A DNA stretch of 64,000 bases from Clostridia bacterium (GTDB lineage: Bacteria > Bacillota > Clostridia > Oscillospirales > CAG-272). The notes beneath the pieces are model-generated. The model ran no database searches. It was given only the letters and a program-made list of their open reading frames with translations, and was not told the origin of the DNA. The stretch covers positions 1-64,000 of the forward strand of contig JAFQUJ010000017.1 of NCBI GenBank assembly GCA_017408585.1, in the 5' to 3' direction. Shown here in pieces: positions 17,224 to 26,111 of the stretch. Numbering within the stretch: position 1 is the stretch's first letter; each line of letters opens with the position of its first letter. The translations under genes were made by a program, and so were the position numbers.

Positions 17224-17765
17224 AATAATTCACCGTCCTCTAAAAGACGCTCTCTTAATTCCTTCTTGGCTCTATATAGAAGATTGTCAACCTGCTTTGG
17301 CTTGATCTTCATAACCATAGCAATCTCCTTATAGCTCATATCCTCAAAATATGCAAGATGAATTACAAGTCGCATCTGCTCGGGTAGCCCTTCTATTGCC
17401 TTGCTTATCTTTTTCTTGCGCTCGCTATCTAGAATTTTTTCTTCAAGGCCTTCCTCCTCGCTTACATTTTCGGAGGCTTCGCTTAATGGAAGCTCTGCTC
17501 TTGAACGATTTTTTCTTATATAATCAATCGCCTTGCTTTTTCCTCTCATAAACAAATAGGTTTTAAGAGAAGCCTTGAAATTATATTTACGATAGGCAAA
17601 CAAATCAGAAAAAATTTCTATGGCTATGTCCTCTGATGCATAGACATCGTGCACATATCCATTAATAAAAAACACGAGTGCGTGAAAATATTCATTTACA
17701 ATTTCATCGAAGGCGCTTTTGTCTCCGTCAAGGAAACGGCGGTAGCTACTTGCACCGTTATCCAT
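17220..17765 (-). CDS. ECF-type RNA polymerase sigma factor
   Basis: A 181-residue sigma-70 family protein of the two-domain extracytoplasmic-function type. Region 2 covers about residues 5-85 (FDEIVNEYFHALVFFINGYV and YASEDIAIEIFSDLF); region 4 holds the HTH MSYKEIAMVMKIKPKQVDNL at about 140-165. It directs RNA polymerase to a small regulon. The next gene encodes a membrane protein overlapping by 4 nt, a likely anti-sigma factor. GGAGG precedes the ATG. I found no convincing ECF-type self-promoter upstream. Confidence 0.88.
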   Translation of the reverse strand: MDNGASSYRRFLDGDKSAFDEIVNEYFHALVFFINGYVHDVYASEDIAIEIFSDLFAYRKYNFKASLKTYLFMRGKSKAIDYIRKNRSRAELPLSEASENVSEEEGLEEKILDSERKKKISKAIEGLPEQMRLVIHLAYFEDMSYKEIAMVMKIKPKQVDNLLYRAKKELRERLLEDGELF

Positions 17766-17849
17766 TTTTGTCCTCCATTTTACCCTCTGTACCTCTTATA
17801 CGAAAAGGAGCTGTTAATTTCCTTATAAATTTTGAAAATTTTTCAAATA

Positions 17850-17906
17850 AAAAAGCAAAAGCGATGCCGAGACAAAATTACTCAAGCAAAAACGCTTTTG
17901 CTTTTT
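17850..17906 (-). terminator. Terminator of the ZIP/amidohydrolase/BCP operon
   Basis: AAAAAGCAAAAGCG (17850-17863) pairs exactly with 17893-17906 around a 29-nt loop; on the minus strand it ends in a T-run. It starts 6 nt after the peroxiredoxin stop. Confidence 0.65.
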
Positions 17907-17911
17907 AACTT

Positions 17912-18364
17912 TTAAAGTGCTTCCAGAATTTCTTGGGGGTTAGTGTCGGGTTTGACATCGTACATGATTTTTTCGATATTGCCATTTTCGTCGATTATGA
18001 AGCTTGAACGAACGACGCCCATTGACACCTTACCGCATCTTTTCTTTTCCTGCCATACGCCATAGGCGTTGATTGCCACAAGCTCCGGGTCGGATAGCAG
18101 AATGAATGGAAGATTGTATTTTTCGGCAAACTTTTGGTGCGAGGCTACGCTATCACGACTAATTCCAATAACCACTGCGTTCTTTTCCAAAAATCCGTTA
18201 TATGCTCCCGCAAAGGCGCACGCCTGACGAGTACAGCCCGGGGTGTTATCCTTTGAATAGAAATATACAACTACTTTTTTGCCTATAAATGATGAAAGGG
18301 TTATCGCCTCTCCGTCCTTATTAATCAGTGTAAAATCCGGTGCCTTTTGTCCTACCTGTAACAT
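17912..18364 (-). CDS. bcp: Thioredoxin-dependent thiol peroxidase (BCP/PrxQ)
   Basis: A 150-residue thioredoxin-fold peroxiredoxin. The active site reads DNTPGCTRQACAF: C44 is the peroxidatic cysteine and C49 the resolving cysteine, five residues apart as in atypical 2-Cys PrxQ/BCP proteins. It reduces hydrogen peroxide and organic peroxides in the cytoplasm with thioredoxin as the reductant, fitting an anaerobe that must survive oxygen. Length and start (MLQVGQKAPDFTL) are normal for the family. It lies 16 nt behind the amidohydrolase gene and closes a three-gene operon. Confidence 0.92.
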   Translation of the reverse strand: MLQVGQKAPDFTLINKDGEAITLSSFIGKKVVVYFYSKDNTPGCTRQACAFAGAYNGFLEKNAVVIGISRDSVASHQKFAEKYNLPFILLSDPELVAINAYGVWQEKKRCGKVSMGVVRSSFIIDENGNIEKIMYDVKPDTNPQEILEAL

Positions 18365-18380
18365 TTTTGTTTCTCCTTTT

Positions 18381-19448
18381 TTATTTTAAGTATTTACTAT
18401 ACAATGGCTCAATATTCAGCCACTCCTCGTCACTTAATAGTGATTTGTATTTATCTATGTATGCCTTTAATGCACTTTTGTTTATTTGCTTTGGAGTGGG
18501 TGACACTCTGCGCTCAAAGTTTTTATAAAGGATATCCTTCTTTTCCTCTCCATCAAGCGCTATGCCCGTTAAAATACTGTCATCAAACGCCATTATCTTG
18601 TCATTTGTGGCAATAAAGCGATATAGCACATCCATACACCAAACATGTCCCTTAGTTTGCCAAGGGAATGAGCCATCTGTGCCGAGCATTACTCTTTTTG
18701 AGTGTCTTTTAAAGAATTCCTTATAATAATCGTGATGCGCCTCGAACGAGTGATACATTTCACAGCCGGGTGTCAAATCCACACACACCTCGGGGCATTT
18801 TTCAAAAATCTCCTCAAGTAGCTCGGGTGTTTCTCCGCAGAAAAAGAAATGTGCAAGGGTTGCCTTTAGATTGGGGTGATTTTTAAGTAGGGTGAGCGCC
18901 TGCTCTTGAATTTCCTTATAGGTGAGATATGTTCCGTCACCATAGAACCAGCCTCTTTTAACAAACTCCGGATCTACCTTGCTTATGTCCCAAAACTCCT
19001 CGGGGTCATTTATATGGAACACGATATGAGTGCCGTCCTTCTCCATTTCGCTATATAAGCGGTCAAGGGCGATGTGGTTTAGGTTATTACCTAGGGGCTT
19101 GAGCGCGGTTGGCTTGCCCTCTATTAGCTTAATTCCGTCAAAGCCGATTTCCATTAGCTCCTTATACTGCGTTACAAGGTCCATGCCCTCGGGCATATTT
19201 TCGGTAATAGGCCAAATTATGTGGTCGAGCGCGCCGTGAGCAAACGAATTTTCGTGTGCGATTTTATAAAACGCCATCATCATATTTTGGCACACAGCCC
19301 TCATAGGCGTGGGTAGGGCGCATAGGTTGAAGGAGCTCAAGCCCGATTGCTCTCTGTGTCCCTCAAAGCAATCAATAAAGCTATCGTATTCCTCGTTTTT
19401 CCACGCCTCAATGTGAAGGTGGGTATCAATGATTTTTTCAGGTATCAT
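18381..19448 (-). CDS. Amidohydrolase-superfamily (Amidohydro_2 type) metal-dependent hydrolase
   Basis: A 355-residue TIM-barrel protein of the amidohydrolase_2 group. Metal-binding marks are the first-strand DTHLHIE (residues 8-14), HIVFHINDPEEFW, LAHFFFCG and the late aspartate in VMLGTDGSFPW. Family members hydrolyse or decarboxylate varied substrates; the substrate here is unknown. AAGGAG precedes the ATG, 19 nt after the ZIP gene, so it belongs to the ZIP-amidohydrolase-BCP operon; the metal transporter may supply its metal (inference). Confidence 0.8.
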   Translation of the reverse strand: MIPEKIIDTHLHIEAWKNEEYDSFIDCFEGHREQSGLSSFNLCALPTPMRAVCQNMMMAFYKIAHENSFAHGALDHIIWPITENMPEGMDLVTQYKELMEIGFDGIKLIEGKPTALKPLGNNLNHIALDRLYSEMEKDGTHIVFHINDPEEFWDISKVDPEFVKRGWFYGDGTYLTYKEIQEQALTLLKNHPNLKATLAHFFFCGETPELLEEIFEKCPEVCVDLTPGCEMYHSFEAHHDYYKEFFKRHSKRVMLGTDGSFPWQTKGHVWCMDVLYRFIATNDKIMAFDDSILTGIALDGEEKKDILYKNFERRVSPTPKQINKSALKAYIDKYKSLLSDEEWLNIEPLYSKYLK

Positions 19449-19467
19449 TTTTTGTTCTCCTTTTAAA

Positions 19468-20220
19468 TTATCCTAGTAATGTATCGCAAATCAGCATAAC
19501 CGAAAAGCCAACAAGTAGTGCATAGGTTGCCCCTCGCTCACTTCCGTGGGCGTGAGTTTCGGGTATCATTTCGTCACTTATTACATATAACATTGTTCCA
19601 CCCGCAAAGGCGAGGGCAAACGGCAAAATCACCTGTGAAACGCTAACCGCAAGATATCCAATAAGTGTGCCGACAACCTCGACAAGTCCCGTTCCCATAG
19701 CGATTAGGAATACTCTTTTTGGCTTTACGCCCGATGCAAGCATCGGTCCTATTATAACCATTCCCTCGGGGATATTTTGAAGGGCAATTCCACCGGCAAT
19801 CAAGAGCGCCTGCGCTGTGTCTGCTCCACCAAAGCCGACGCCTGCGGCAATTCCCTCGGGCAAGTTATGAATAGCTATTGCAGTAACGAACAGTAGCACC
19901 TTGGACAGCCCCGTGTCCTTATGCGCCTCGATATCTGTGCCTGCAATTTTGTGAAGGTGAGGCACGAGCTTATCAACCAAATTAAGACAGACAGCACCGA
20001 CAAAGATGCCTATAATCGTAGTTATAATTCCAAATTTTCCGCCATATTCAACCGATGGCAAAATCAAGCCCAGAACAGAGGCGGAAAGCATAACGCCTGC
20101 GGCAAAGGACAAAATTATGTCTGAGAATTTATGTGATATGTTTTTAAAGGCAAAGCCGATAATTGCACCGATTACGGTTGCGCCACCGACACCGAGTGCG
20201 GTCAAAAGCACCATTCCCAT
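19468..20220 (-). CDS. ZIP-family divalent metal transporter (ZupT-like)
   Basis: A 250-residue inner-membrane protein of about eight helices. The two metal-site helices carry HNLPEG and QNIPEG, the hallmark of ZIP zinc/iron transporters. A His-containing loop (KLVPHLHKIAGTDIEAH) lies on the cytoplasmic side. It takes up zinc, iron or manganese. The ATG follows AAGGAGGG, and a promoter is at 20254-20282. First gene of a three-gene operon. Confidence 0.9.
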   Translation of the reverse strand: MGMVLLTALGVGGATVIGAIIGFAFKNISHKFSDIILSFAAGVMLSASVLGLILPSVEYGGKFGIITTIIGIFVGAVCLNLVDKLVPHLHKIAGTDIEAHKDTGLSKVLLFVTAIAIHNLPEGIAAGVGFGGADTAQALLIAGGIALQNIPEGMVIIGPMLASGVKPKRVFLIAMGTGLVEVVGTLIGYLAVSVSQVILPFALAFAGGTMLYVISDEMIPETHAHGSERGATYALLVGFSVMLICDTLLG

Positions 20221-20253
20221 TGCAAAATCCCTCCTTTTTGTTATTCTAAGTAT

Positions 20254-20282
20254 ATTATATCGTTTATTTTAATTAAATACAA
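20254..20282 (-). promoter_or_regulatory. Promoter of the ZIP operon
   Basis: Minus-strand TTGTAT (20282-20277), 17 nt, TATAAT (20259-20254), 33 nt before the ATG. Confidence 0.6.
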
Positions 20283-20325
20283 TATTTTTTACAAAAGTAA
20301 TTATATTTATTTTAAGCCTCTGCCA

Positions 20326-20354
20326 TTGACTTTTACGCCCCGTGGGGCTATAAT
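20326..20354 (+). promoter_or_regulatory. Promoter of the MATE/GH78 operon
   Basis: TTGACT (20326-20331), 17 nt, TATAAT (20349-20354). The distance to the ATG at 20392 is 37 nt. An earlier in-frame ATG lies at the -35 box and so cannot be the start. Confidence 0.8.
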
Positions 20355-20391
20355 TATTATAGCGTGTCTTTTATTTTTTCGAGGTGATTTT

Positions 20392-21792
20392 ATGAACGGC
20401 TCTTCTAAAAGAGATTCTCAATATGTCAAGCTGACTCAAACGCCTATTCCACGCCTTATTATTTCCCTTGGAATACCGACGACAATCAGCATGCTGATAA
20501 CCAATATTTACAACATGGCAGACTCTTATTTTGTCAGCCAAATCTCGCTTAGCGCAGGTGGTGCGACGAGCGTTGTTTTCGGTCTTATGTCAATAATTCA
20601 GGCCTTTGGCTTTATGTTCGGTCACGGGGCAGGTAGTCATGTTAGTCGCTTGCTTGGTGCTAAGGACACAAAAAGGGCGAGTGAATATGCCTCTACCTCG
20701 CTTGCGTGGGCGCTTGGCTGTGGGCTTCTTATTATGACGCTAGGTCTTATATTTATTGAGCCTCTTATGCGTCTGCTGGGGAGCACGGATACGATTTTGC
20801 CCCACGCAATAGATTACGGAATGTTTATTTTGATTGCCTCTCCGTTTATGGCGCTTAGCTGTGTGCTCAATAACATTTTGCGCTACGAGGGTAAGGCGGC
20901 CTTTGCCATGATAGGACTAACGACAGGTGGTATTCTTAACATAATTTTAGACCCTGTGTTCATTTTTGGCTTAAATATGGGTGCTATGGGCGCAGGGCTT
21001 GCAACCGCGATTTCACAGCTTATATCGTTTGGAATTTTGCTTTATATGTTCCTTTGTGGCAAAACTCAAAGCAAGCTGTCAATAAGGAATATAGCAAAAG
21101 GGTGGCGCACGATTGGTAGCGTTATTTTAACAGGACTTCCCTCGCTTGCAAGGCAAGGACTTAATAGCGTGTCAACGATGGTGCTTAACGCCTCGGCTAA
21201 GCCCTTTGGAGATGTCGCAATTGCGTCAATGGGCTATGTAGGCAGAACATCTAGCATGATTTTCAGCGTTGGACTTGGAATAGGTCAGGGCTTTCAGCCC
21301 GTGAGCGCCTTTAACTATGGCGCGAAAAAATATTCAAGGGTTAAGAGTGGCTCACTTTTCACGCTTGCCTTTGGAACAGCGTTTATCGGTGTTATCGCAA
21401 GCATCTGCTTTGCGCTTGCGCCTAATATAATTTCACTATTTAGAAAAGAGGCAGAGGTAGTTTCTCTTGGTGGCGAGGCGCTTCGTATTCAATGCGTGGC
21501 TTTGCTACTTTTACCGATATCGGTTGTGGCAACAATGCTATTTCAAAGCATTGGAAAAAGCGCGCCTGCGCTTATCCTTTCGTGCCTACAAAGTGGACTT
21601 ATTTTCATACCTCTGTGTGCGATTTTGCCACATTTTATTGGCGTTTTGGGAATTGAAATTTCCCAACCGCTTGCGTATCTTGTATCGGCAATCGTATCTC
21701 TTCCACTTATGCTTATTTTCTTCAAAAGGCTTCCACCGGATAATACTTCAAATGATTGCGAGGTAACAGAAAATGATTTTCAAGAAGGCTAA
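20392..21792 (+). CDS. MATE-family multidrug/sodium efflux protein
   Basis: A 466-residue inner-membrane antiporter with about twelve helices in two homologous halves. TPIPRLIISLGIPTTISMLI followed by YNMADSYFVSQIS is the typical MATE start, and GHGAGSHVSRLLGAKD is the characteristic loop. MATE proteins expel cationic drugs in exchange for Na+ or H+. The start at 20392 has GAGGTGA before it and fits the promoter at 20326-20354. It overlaps the GH78-like gene by 20 nt, so the two are coupled. Confidence 0.88.
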   Translation: MNGSSKRDSQYVKLTQTPIPRLIISLGIPTTISMLITNIYNMADSYFVSQISLSAGGATSVVFGLMSIIQAFGFMFGHGAGSHVSRLLGAKDTKRASEYASTSLAWALGCGLLIMTLGLIFIEPLMRLLGSTDTILPHAIDYGMFILIASPFMALSCVLNNILRYEGKAAFAMIGLTTGGILNIILDPVFIFGLNMGAMGAGLATAISQLISFGILLYMFLCGKTQSKLSIRNIAKGWRTIGSVILTGLPSLARQGLNSVSTMVLNASAKPFGDVAIASMGYVGRTSSMIFSVGLGIGQGFQPVSAFNYGAKKYSRVKSGSLFTLAFGTAFIGVIASICFALAPNIISLFRKEAEVVSLGGEALRIQCVALLLLPISVVATMLFQSIGKSAPALILSCLQSGLIFIPLCAILPHFIGVLGIEISQPLAYLVSAIVSLPLMLIFFKRLPPDNTSNDCEVTENDFQEG

Positions 21793-23893
21793 TTTCAAGA
21801 GTGCTAAGCCAATTTGGCTCTGTGAGCGTTCAAATGAAATGAACCTTAGCGTGCTTTTCGAGGCTAAGGTGACAAGAAAGAGTGGCATGATGCTTCACCT
21901 TTGTGCGCAAAACAGCTATCAGGTGTTTGTAAACGACACACTAATTCATAGTGGCCCTGCACGCGCAGGCAGAGGCTATTTTAGAGTTGACCACTTACCA
22001 CTTGACGCATATCTGCACGATGGCGAAAACAGAATTTGCGTGCTTGTTTTTGCGTATCATTGTAATAACTTTTATTTAATAAATCAAGGTGCATTTTTCT
22101 GCGCTGAAATCATCGCAGATGGGCGCACCCTGTGTGCGACAGGCGACGATAGTGCTTGGAGCGCATACATATACGAGCAAAAGCTGCAAAGGGTGCAAAG
22201 ATACGCCTATCAGCGCACCTTCTGTGAGGTATATGATTTTTCATCAAGCGCTCCCTTATGCGTTGACGCTCTTTCCCTCGTTAAAACTAAGGAGCAACAA
22301 ATTGATACATTTATTGAGCGAGAGGTCAGCTACCCCGAGCTTCCGTTTGAGAGCTACGAGCGCTTAAGTGACCACGGAAGCGCCTCACTAGATGGTGAGA
22401 GTGGGCGCTTTAACCCTTGGTGGTATGGTGAGGTTGGGCGCTCCTATTCGGGCTTTTTAAAGGAAGACCTTAGCGTATGCTCAACCGATATTGCAGACGC
22501 GTTAATTTTAAGCTCGAAATGCGACACTCCCTCGACAATTTTAGAGAAAAACACTTATTTTACTGCGCAAATGCGTTGCAATTTAAGTGGCTTTATTCAA
22601 ATAGAGCTTGAATGTGTATCCAATACAACGCTTTGCGTGATTTTTGACGAGCTAGAGCTTGATGGCAAAATAAAATATGATCGCTCCGATTGCGCAAATG
22701 TTATTATATACAAGCTTGGTGCAGGCAAAAAATACAAGCTCATTAGCGCTGAGCCTTACACCTTCAAGCACATTAGTCTAATTTCGCTTGGTGGCGAGGT
22801 AAGGGTATCGGAGCTTGGCATTGTACGCACCGATTTTAACAGAGATGATATTATAGTAAAATTAAGCGACAGAGCCGATGAGCAGATTGCAAGAATTTAC
22901 TATGCAGGTATTGAAACCTTCTGCCAAAACGCATACGATATTTTTATGGACTGCCCCTCTCGTGAGCGTGCAGGCTGGCTATGTGACAGCTTCTTCACTT
23001 CAAGGGTTGAATATCTTTTGAGTGGCAGATGTGTCACAGAAGCATCATTTTTATCCAACTTCTTGATGGAAAAGGAATATGCAAAATTACCGAAGGGTAT
23101 GCTCCCTATGTGCTACCCTGCCGACCATATGGACGGAAACTTTATTCCCAACTGGGCTATGTGGTATGTGCTTGAATTAAGTGAGCATATAAAGCGCAGT
23201 GGCAATTCCGCATTCGCTGAATTTGCACGCGACAGGGTTTATTCTCTGCTCGATTATTTTCGCGCCTTTGAGGACAAGGACGGCGTGCTTGTCAGCCTCG
23301 AAAAATGGATTTTCGTCGAATGGAGCGAATGCAACAATCTTGTCCGTGATATAAGTTATCCTACAAATATGCTCTATTACAAGCTAAAGCGTGTTGTTGG
23401 CGAGTTATATAATGATAGTGCTTTATTAGACGAGGCAAGCGCTCTTAGGCGTGCGATACGAGCTCGTGCAAGGCTTGGACTGTTCTTTGGTGATAACGCG
23501 CTCTTAACAGATGGCGAATACAAAATGACGGGCAAAATAACAGAAACCTGTCAATATTATGCCTTCTTTACGGGCGTGGCAACTCCTGACGAGGATGCAG
23601 AGCTTTGGCATACGATGCTTTGCGATTTTGGTCCTAAGAGAAGGGAAAGCGGAAAATGGAGCGATATCTATTTTTCTAACGCCTTCATTGGCAACTATTT
23701 AAGATGCGAGCTTTTGATGCTAAATGGGGAAAGGGAGAGTCTTGAGGAGGACATCCGCTCTTATTTTGACTATATGGCGATAAGAACAGGCACTCTTTGG
23801 GAATATGTTGACGATTATGCAAGCTGTAATCACGGCTTTGCCTCGCATGTGCTTATATGGCTTGACTATCTTGGATATATTGACAAAAAATAG
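21773..23893 (+). CDS. GH78-like alpha-L-rhamnosidase
   Basis: A 706-residue protein with N-terminal beta-sandwich domains (YQVFVNDTLIHSGPARAGRG is the sugar-binding-like part) and a C-terminal (alpha/alpha)6 barrel. IFMDCPSRERAGWLCDS near residue 400 matches the GH78 region that carries the acidic catalytic residues (usual form DCPQRDERLGW). A later barrel acid may be in FVEWSEC. It probably removes terminal alpha-L-rhamnose from plant or bacterial glycans; no signal peptide, so cytoplasmic. It begins inside the MATE gene. No clear terminator follows. Confidence 0.72.
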   Translation: MIFKKANFKSAKPIWLCERSNEMNLSVLFEAKVTRKSGMMLHLCAQNSYQVFVNDTLIHSGPARAGRGYFRVDHLPLDAYLHDGENRICVLVFAYHCNNFYLINQGAFFCAEIIADGRTLCATGDDSAWSAYIYEQKLQRVQRYAYQRTFCEVYDFSSSAPLCVDALSLVKTKEQQIDTFIEREVSYPELPFESYERLSDHGSASLDGESGRFNPWWYGEVGRSYSGFLKEDLSVCSTDIADALILSSKCDTPSTILEKNTYFTAQMRCNLSGFIQIELECVSNTTLCVIFDELELDGKIKYDRSDCANVIIYKLGAGKKYKLISAEPYTFKHISLISLGGEVRVSELGIVRTDFNRDDIIVKLSDRADEQIARIYYAGIETFCQNAYDIFMDCPSRERAGWLCDSFFTSRVEYLLSGRCVTEASFLSNFLMEKEYAKLPKGMLPMCYPADHMDGNFIPNWAMWYVLELSEHIKRSGNSAFAEFARDRVYSLLDYFRAFEDKDGVLVSLEKWIFVEWSECNNLVRDISYPTNMLYYKLKRVVGELYNDSALLDEASALRRAIRARARLGLFFGDNALLTDGEYKMTGKITETCQYYAFFTGVATPDEDAELWHTMLCDFGPKRRESGKWSDIYFSNAFIGNYLRCELLMLNGERESLEEDIRSYFDYMAIRTGTLWEYVDDYASCNHGFASHVLIWLDYLGYIDKK

Positions 23894-23940
23894 ATTTTTC
23901 ATAAAATTTTCTTATTTTTTTGAATTTTTCTCTAATACTG

Positions 23941-23970
23941 TTGAAAATTCAGCATATTTTGAGATATAAT
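23941..23970 (+). promoter_or_regulatory. Promoter of the flavodiiron gene
   Basis: TTGAAA (23941-23946), 18 nt, TATAAT (23965-23970), 34 nt before the ATG at 24005. Confidence 0.75.
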
Positions 23971-24004
23971 TATGTTAGTATAAATCAAAATGGAGGAAAT
24001 AAAA

Positions 24005-25795
24005 ATGTTTATCACCGACACTATAAAATATATTGGCGTAAACGACCACAAGGTAGATTTGTTCGAGGGTCAATATGATGTGCCTAATGGTATATCGTAC
24101 AACTCATATGTAATTTTAGACGATAAGATTGCGATAATGGACACAGTTGACGCTAATTTCACACATGAATGGCTTGACAATCTGCAAGGCGCAATAGGTA
24201 ACAGAGCTCCGGATTATCTTATCGTTCAGCACATGGAGCCTGACCATTCAGCCAATATTGCGACCTTCGCAAAGGCTTATCCAAATGCAAAAATCGTTTC
24301 ATCAGCTAAGGCGTTTGTCATGATGAAGAACTTCTTTGGAACTGATTTTGCAGACAGACAAATCGTTGTTGGCGAGGGAGATACTCTTTGCCTTGGAAAG
24401 CACACTCTTACCTTTGTTGGTGCTCCTATGGTGCACTGGCCGGAGGTTATTGTAACATATGACTCTTATGATAAGGTTCTCTTCTCAGCTGACGGATTTG
24501 GAAAATTCGGCGCACTTGACATCGAAGAGGATTGGGCGTGCGAGGCAAGACGCTACTACATTGGAATTGTTGGAAAGTATGGCGCGCAGGTTCAAGCTCT
24601 GCTCAAAAAGGCGAGTGGGCTTGACATTCAAAAAATCTGCCCTCTACACGGTCCTGTTCTAAGCGAAAATCTTGGATATTATATCGGACTTTACAACACA
24701 TGGTCAAGCTATGTACCCGAGGAAGAAGGAATTGTTATTGCATATACCTCTGTTTATGGTAATACTAAGAAGGCAGTTCTTCTTTTGGCTGAAATGTTGA
24801 AGGCTAAGGGCTGTCCTAAGGTTGTAGTAAATGACCTTGCAAGATGCGATATGGCTGAGGCTGTCGAGGACGCGTTTAGATATAGCAAGCTTGTTTTGGC
24901 GACGACCACCTATAATGCGGAGATTTTCCCATTTATGCGTGAGTTTATCAACCATCTAACAGAGCGTGGCTACAAGAACAGAACCGTTGCATTTATTGAA
25001 AATGGTAGCTGGTCACCCCTTGCAACAAAGGTTATGAAGGAAATGCTAGAGGGTAGCAAGAACCTAACCTATGCTGAAACAAATGTTAGAATTTTGTCCT
25101 CGCTCAATGCAGATAGCTCCTCTCAGCTAGAGGCACTATCCGACGAGCTATGCAAGGAATATCTTGCAATTGATAGTGCAAGAGCAAACAAGAATGACCT
25201 TAGTGCTCTATTTAATATCGGTTATGGTCTTTATGTTGTTACCTCAAACGATGGCAAAAAGGACAATGGTCTTATTGTAAACACTGTAACACAGGTTACA
25301 AATATGCCAAACAGAATTGCAGTTACAATAAATAAGGAAAATTACTCTCACCATGTAATTAAGCAAACAGGCGTTATGAATGTAAACTTCCTAACAACTG
25401 ATGCTCCGTTCTCGGTGTTTGAGAGGTTCGGCTTTACAAGTGGAAGAAATACCGACAAGTTCGAGGGCTGTGAGCCTCTTCGCTCTGACAATGGTCTTAT
25501 CTTCTTGCCAAAATATATAAACTCATTTATGTCGCTCAAGGTTGAGCAGTATATTGATCTTGATACTCACGGAATGTTCATTTGCTCGGTAACTGAGTCA
25601 AGAGTGATTTCAAATCAGCCTAGCATGACATATACCTATTATCTTGAGAATGTCAAGCCAAAGCCACAAACAGAGGGCAAGAAGGGCTATGTTTGCAAGA
25701 TTTGTGGTTGGATTTACGAGGGTGATGAGCTTCCCGAGGATATTGTTTGCCCACTTTGTAAGCATGGCTATGCTGATTTTGAGGAAATAGTTTGA
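24005..25795 (+). CDS. Flavodiiron protein fused to flavin reductase and rubredoxin domains
   Basis: A 596-residue oxygen/NO reductase carrying its own electron chain. Order: metallo-beta-lactamase-like diiron domain (1-245, iron ligands in HMEPDH at 76-81, then ADGFGKFG and CPLHGPVL); flavodoxin domain with the FMN loop YTSVYGNTKKA (about 250-390); flavin-reductase-like domain (DLSALFNIGYGLYVVTSNDG onward, about 395-540); C-terminal rubredoxin with VCKICGWIY and CPLCKHGY as the four iron cysteines. It reduces O2 to water or NO to N2O in anaerobes. The true start is 24005 after GGAGG; the ATG 15 nt earlier overlaps the ribosome site. A free rubredoxin gene follows. Confidence 0.93.
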   Translation: MFITDTIKYIGVNDHKVDLFEGQYDVPNGISYNSYVILDDKIAIMDTVDANFTHEWLDNLQGAIGNRAPDYLIVQHMEPDHSANIATFAKAYPNAKIVSSAKAFVMMKNFFGTDFADRQIVVGEGDTLCLGKHTLTFVGAPMVHWPEVIVTYDSYDKVLFSADGFGKFGALDIEEDWACEARRYYIGIVGKYGAQVQALLKKASGLDIQKICPLHGPVLSENLGYYIGLYNTWSSYVPEEEGIVIAYTSVYGNTKKAVLLLAEMLKAKGCPKVVVNDLARCDMAEAVEDAFRYSKLVLATTTYNAEIFPFMREFINHLTERGYKNRTVAFIENGSWSPLATKVMKEMLEGSKNLTYAETNVRILSSLNADSSSQLEALSDELCKEYLAIDSARANKNDLSALFNIGYGLYVVTSNDGKKDNGLIVNTVTQVTNMPNRIAVTINKENYSHHVIKQTGVMNVNFLTTDAPFSVFERFGFTSGRNTDKFEGCEPLRSDNGLIFLPKYINSFMSLKVEQYIDLDTHGMFICSVTESRVISNQPSMTYTYYLENVKPKPQTEGKKGYVCKICGWIYEGDELPEDIVCPLCKHGYADFEEIV

Positions 25796-25896
25796 TGATA
25801 ATCTTCTAGCAAGCCTTGTTCTCGTGCAGTCCTTATTTTAAGCACTCACGAAACGATATTAATTAACAAATTATTTTATTATAGGAGGATATAATT

Positions 25897-26052
25897 ATGA
25901 AATATGTATGCGATGTATGCGGATGGGAATACGACGAGGAGGCAGGCGCACCGGAATACGGAATTGAGCCGGGCACTAAGTTCGAGGATCTCCCGGAGGA
26001 TTTTGAATGCCCACTTTGCGGTGTTGGCAAGGATAGCTTCAGCGAGCAATAA
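25897..26052 (+). CDS. Rubredoxin
   Basis: A 51-residue one-iron electron carrier, complete. Start [15 protein letters not shown] and late [11 protein letters not shown] supply the four cysteine ligands in two C-x2-C knuckles (residues 5, 8, 38, 41), with the normal acidic surface. AGGAGGA precedes the ATG. It follows the flavodiiron gene by 101 nt and ends at a strong terminator, so it probably shares that transcript and passes electrons to the flavodiiron or other oxygen-defence enzymes. Confidence 0.95.
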   Translation: MKYVCDVCGWEYDEEAGAPEYGIEPGTKFEDLPEDFECPLCGVGKDSFSEQ

Positions 26053-26064
26053 TATTTAAAACAA

Positions 26065-26097
26065 AGAAATGGCAGAGCCACAGGCTCTGCCATTTCT
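26065..26097. terminator. Bidirectional terminator
   Basis: AGAAATGGCAGAGCC (26065-26079) and its exact complement (26083-26097) with a 3-nt loop; it separates rubredoxin from the convergent sbcC gene. Confidence 0.85.
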
Positions 26098-26111
26098 ATT
26101 TGTGTTGCTTT

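Noticed and set aside
17766-17850. ECF-type self-promoter before the sigma gene (GGAAAT ... CGTATA)
   Set aside because: The spacing between the two parts is about 14 nt, shorter than usual for ECF promoters, and similar words occur by chance.
23894-23940. Terminator after the GH78-like gene
   Set aside because: Only AT-rich sequence is seen and no stem of useful length.
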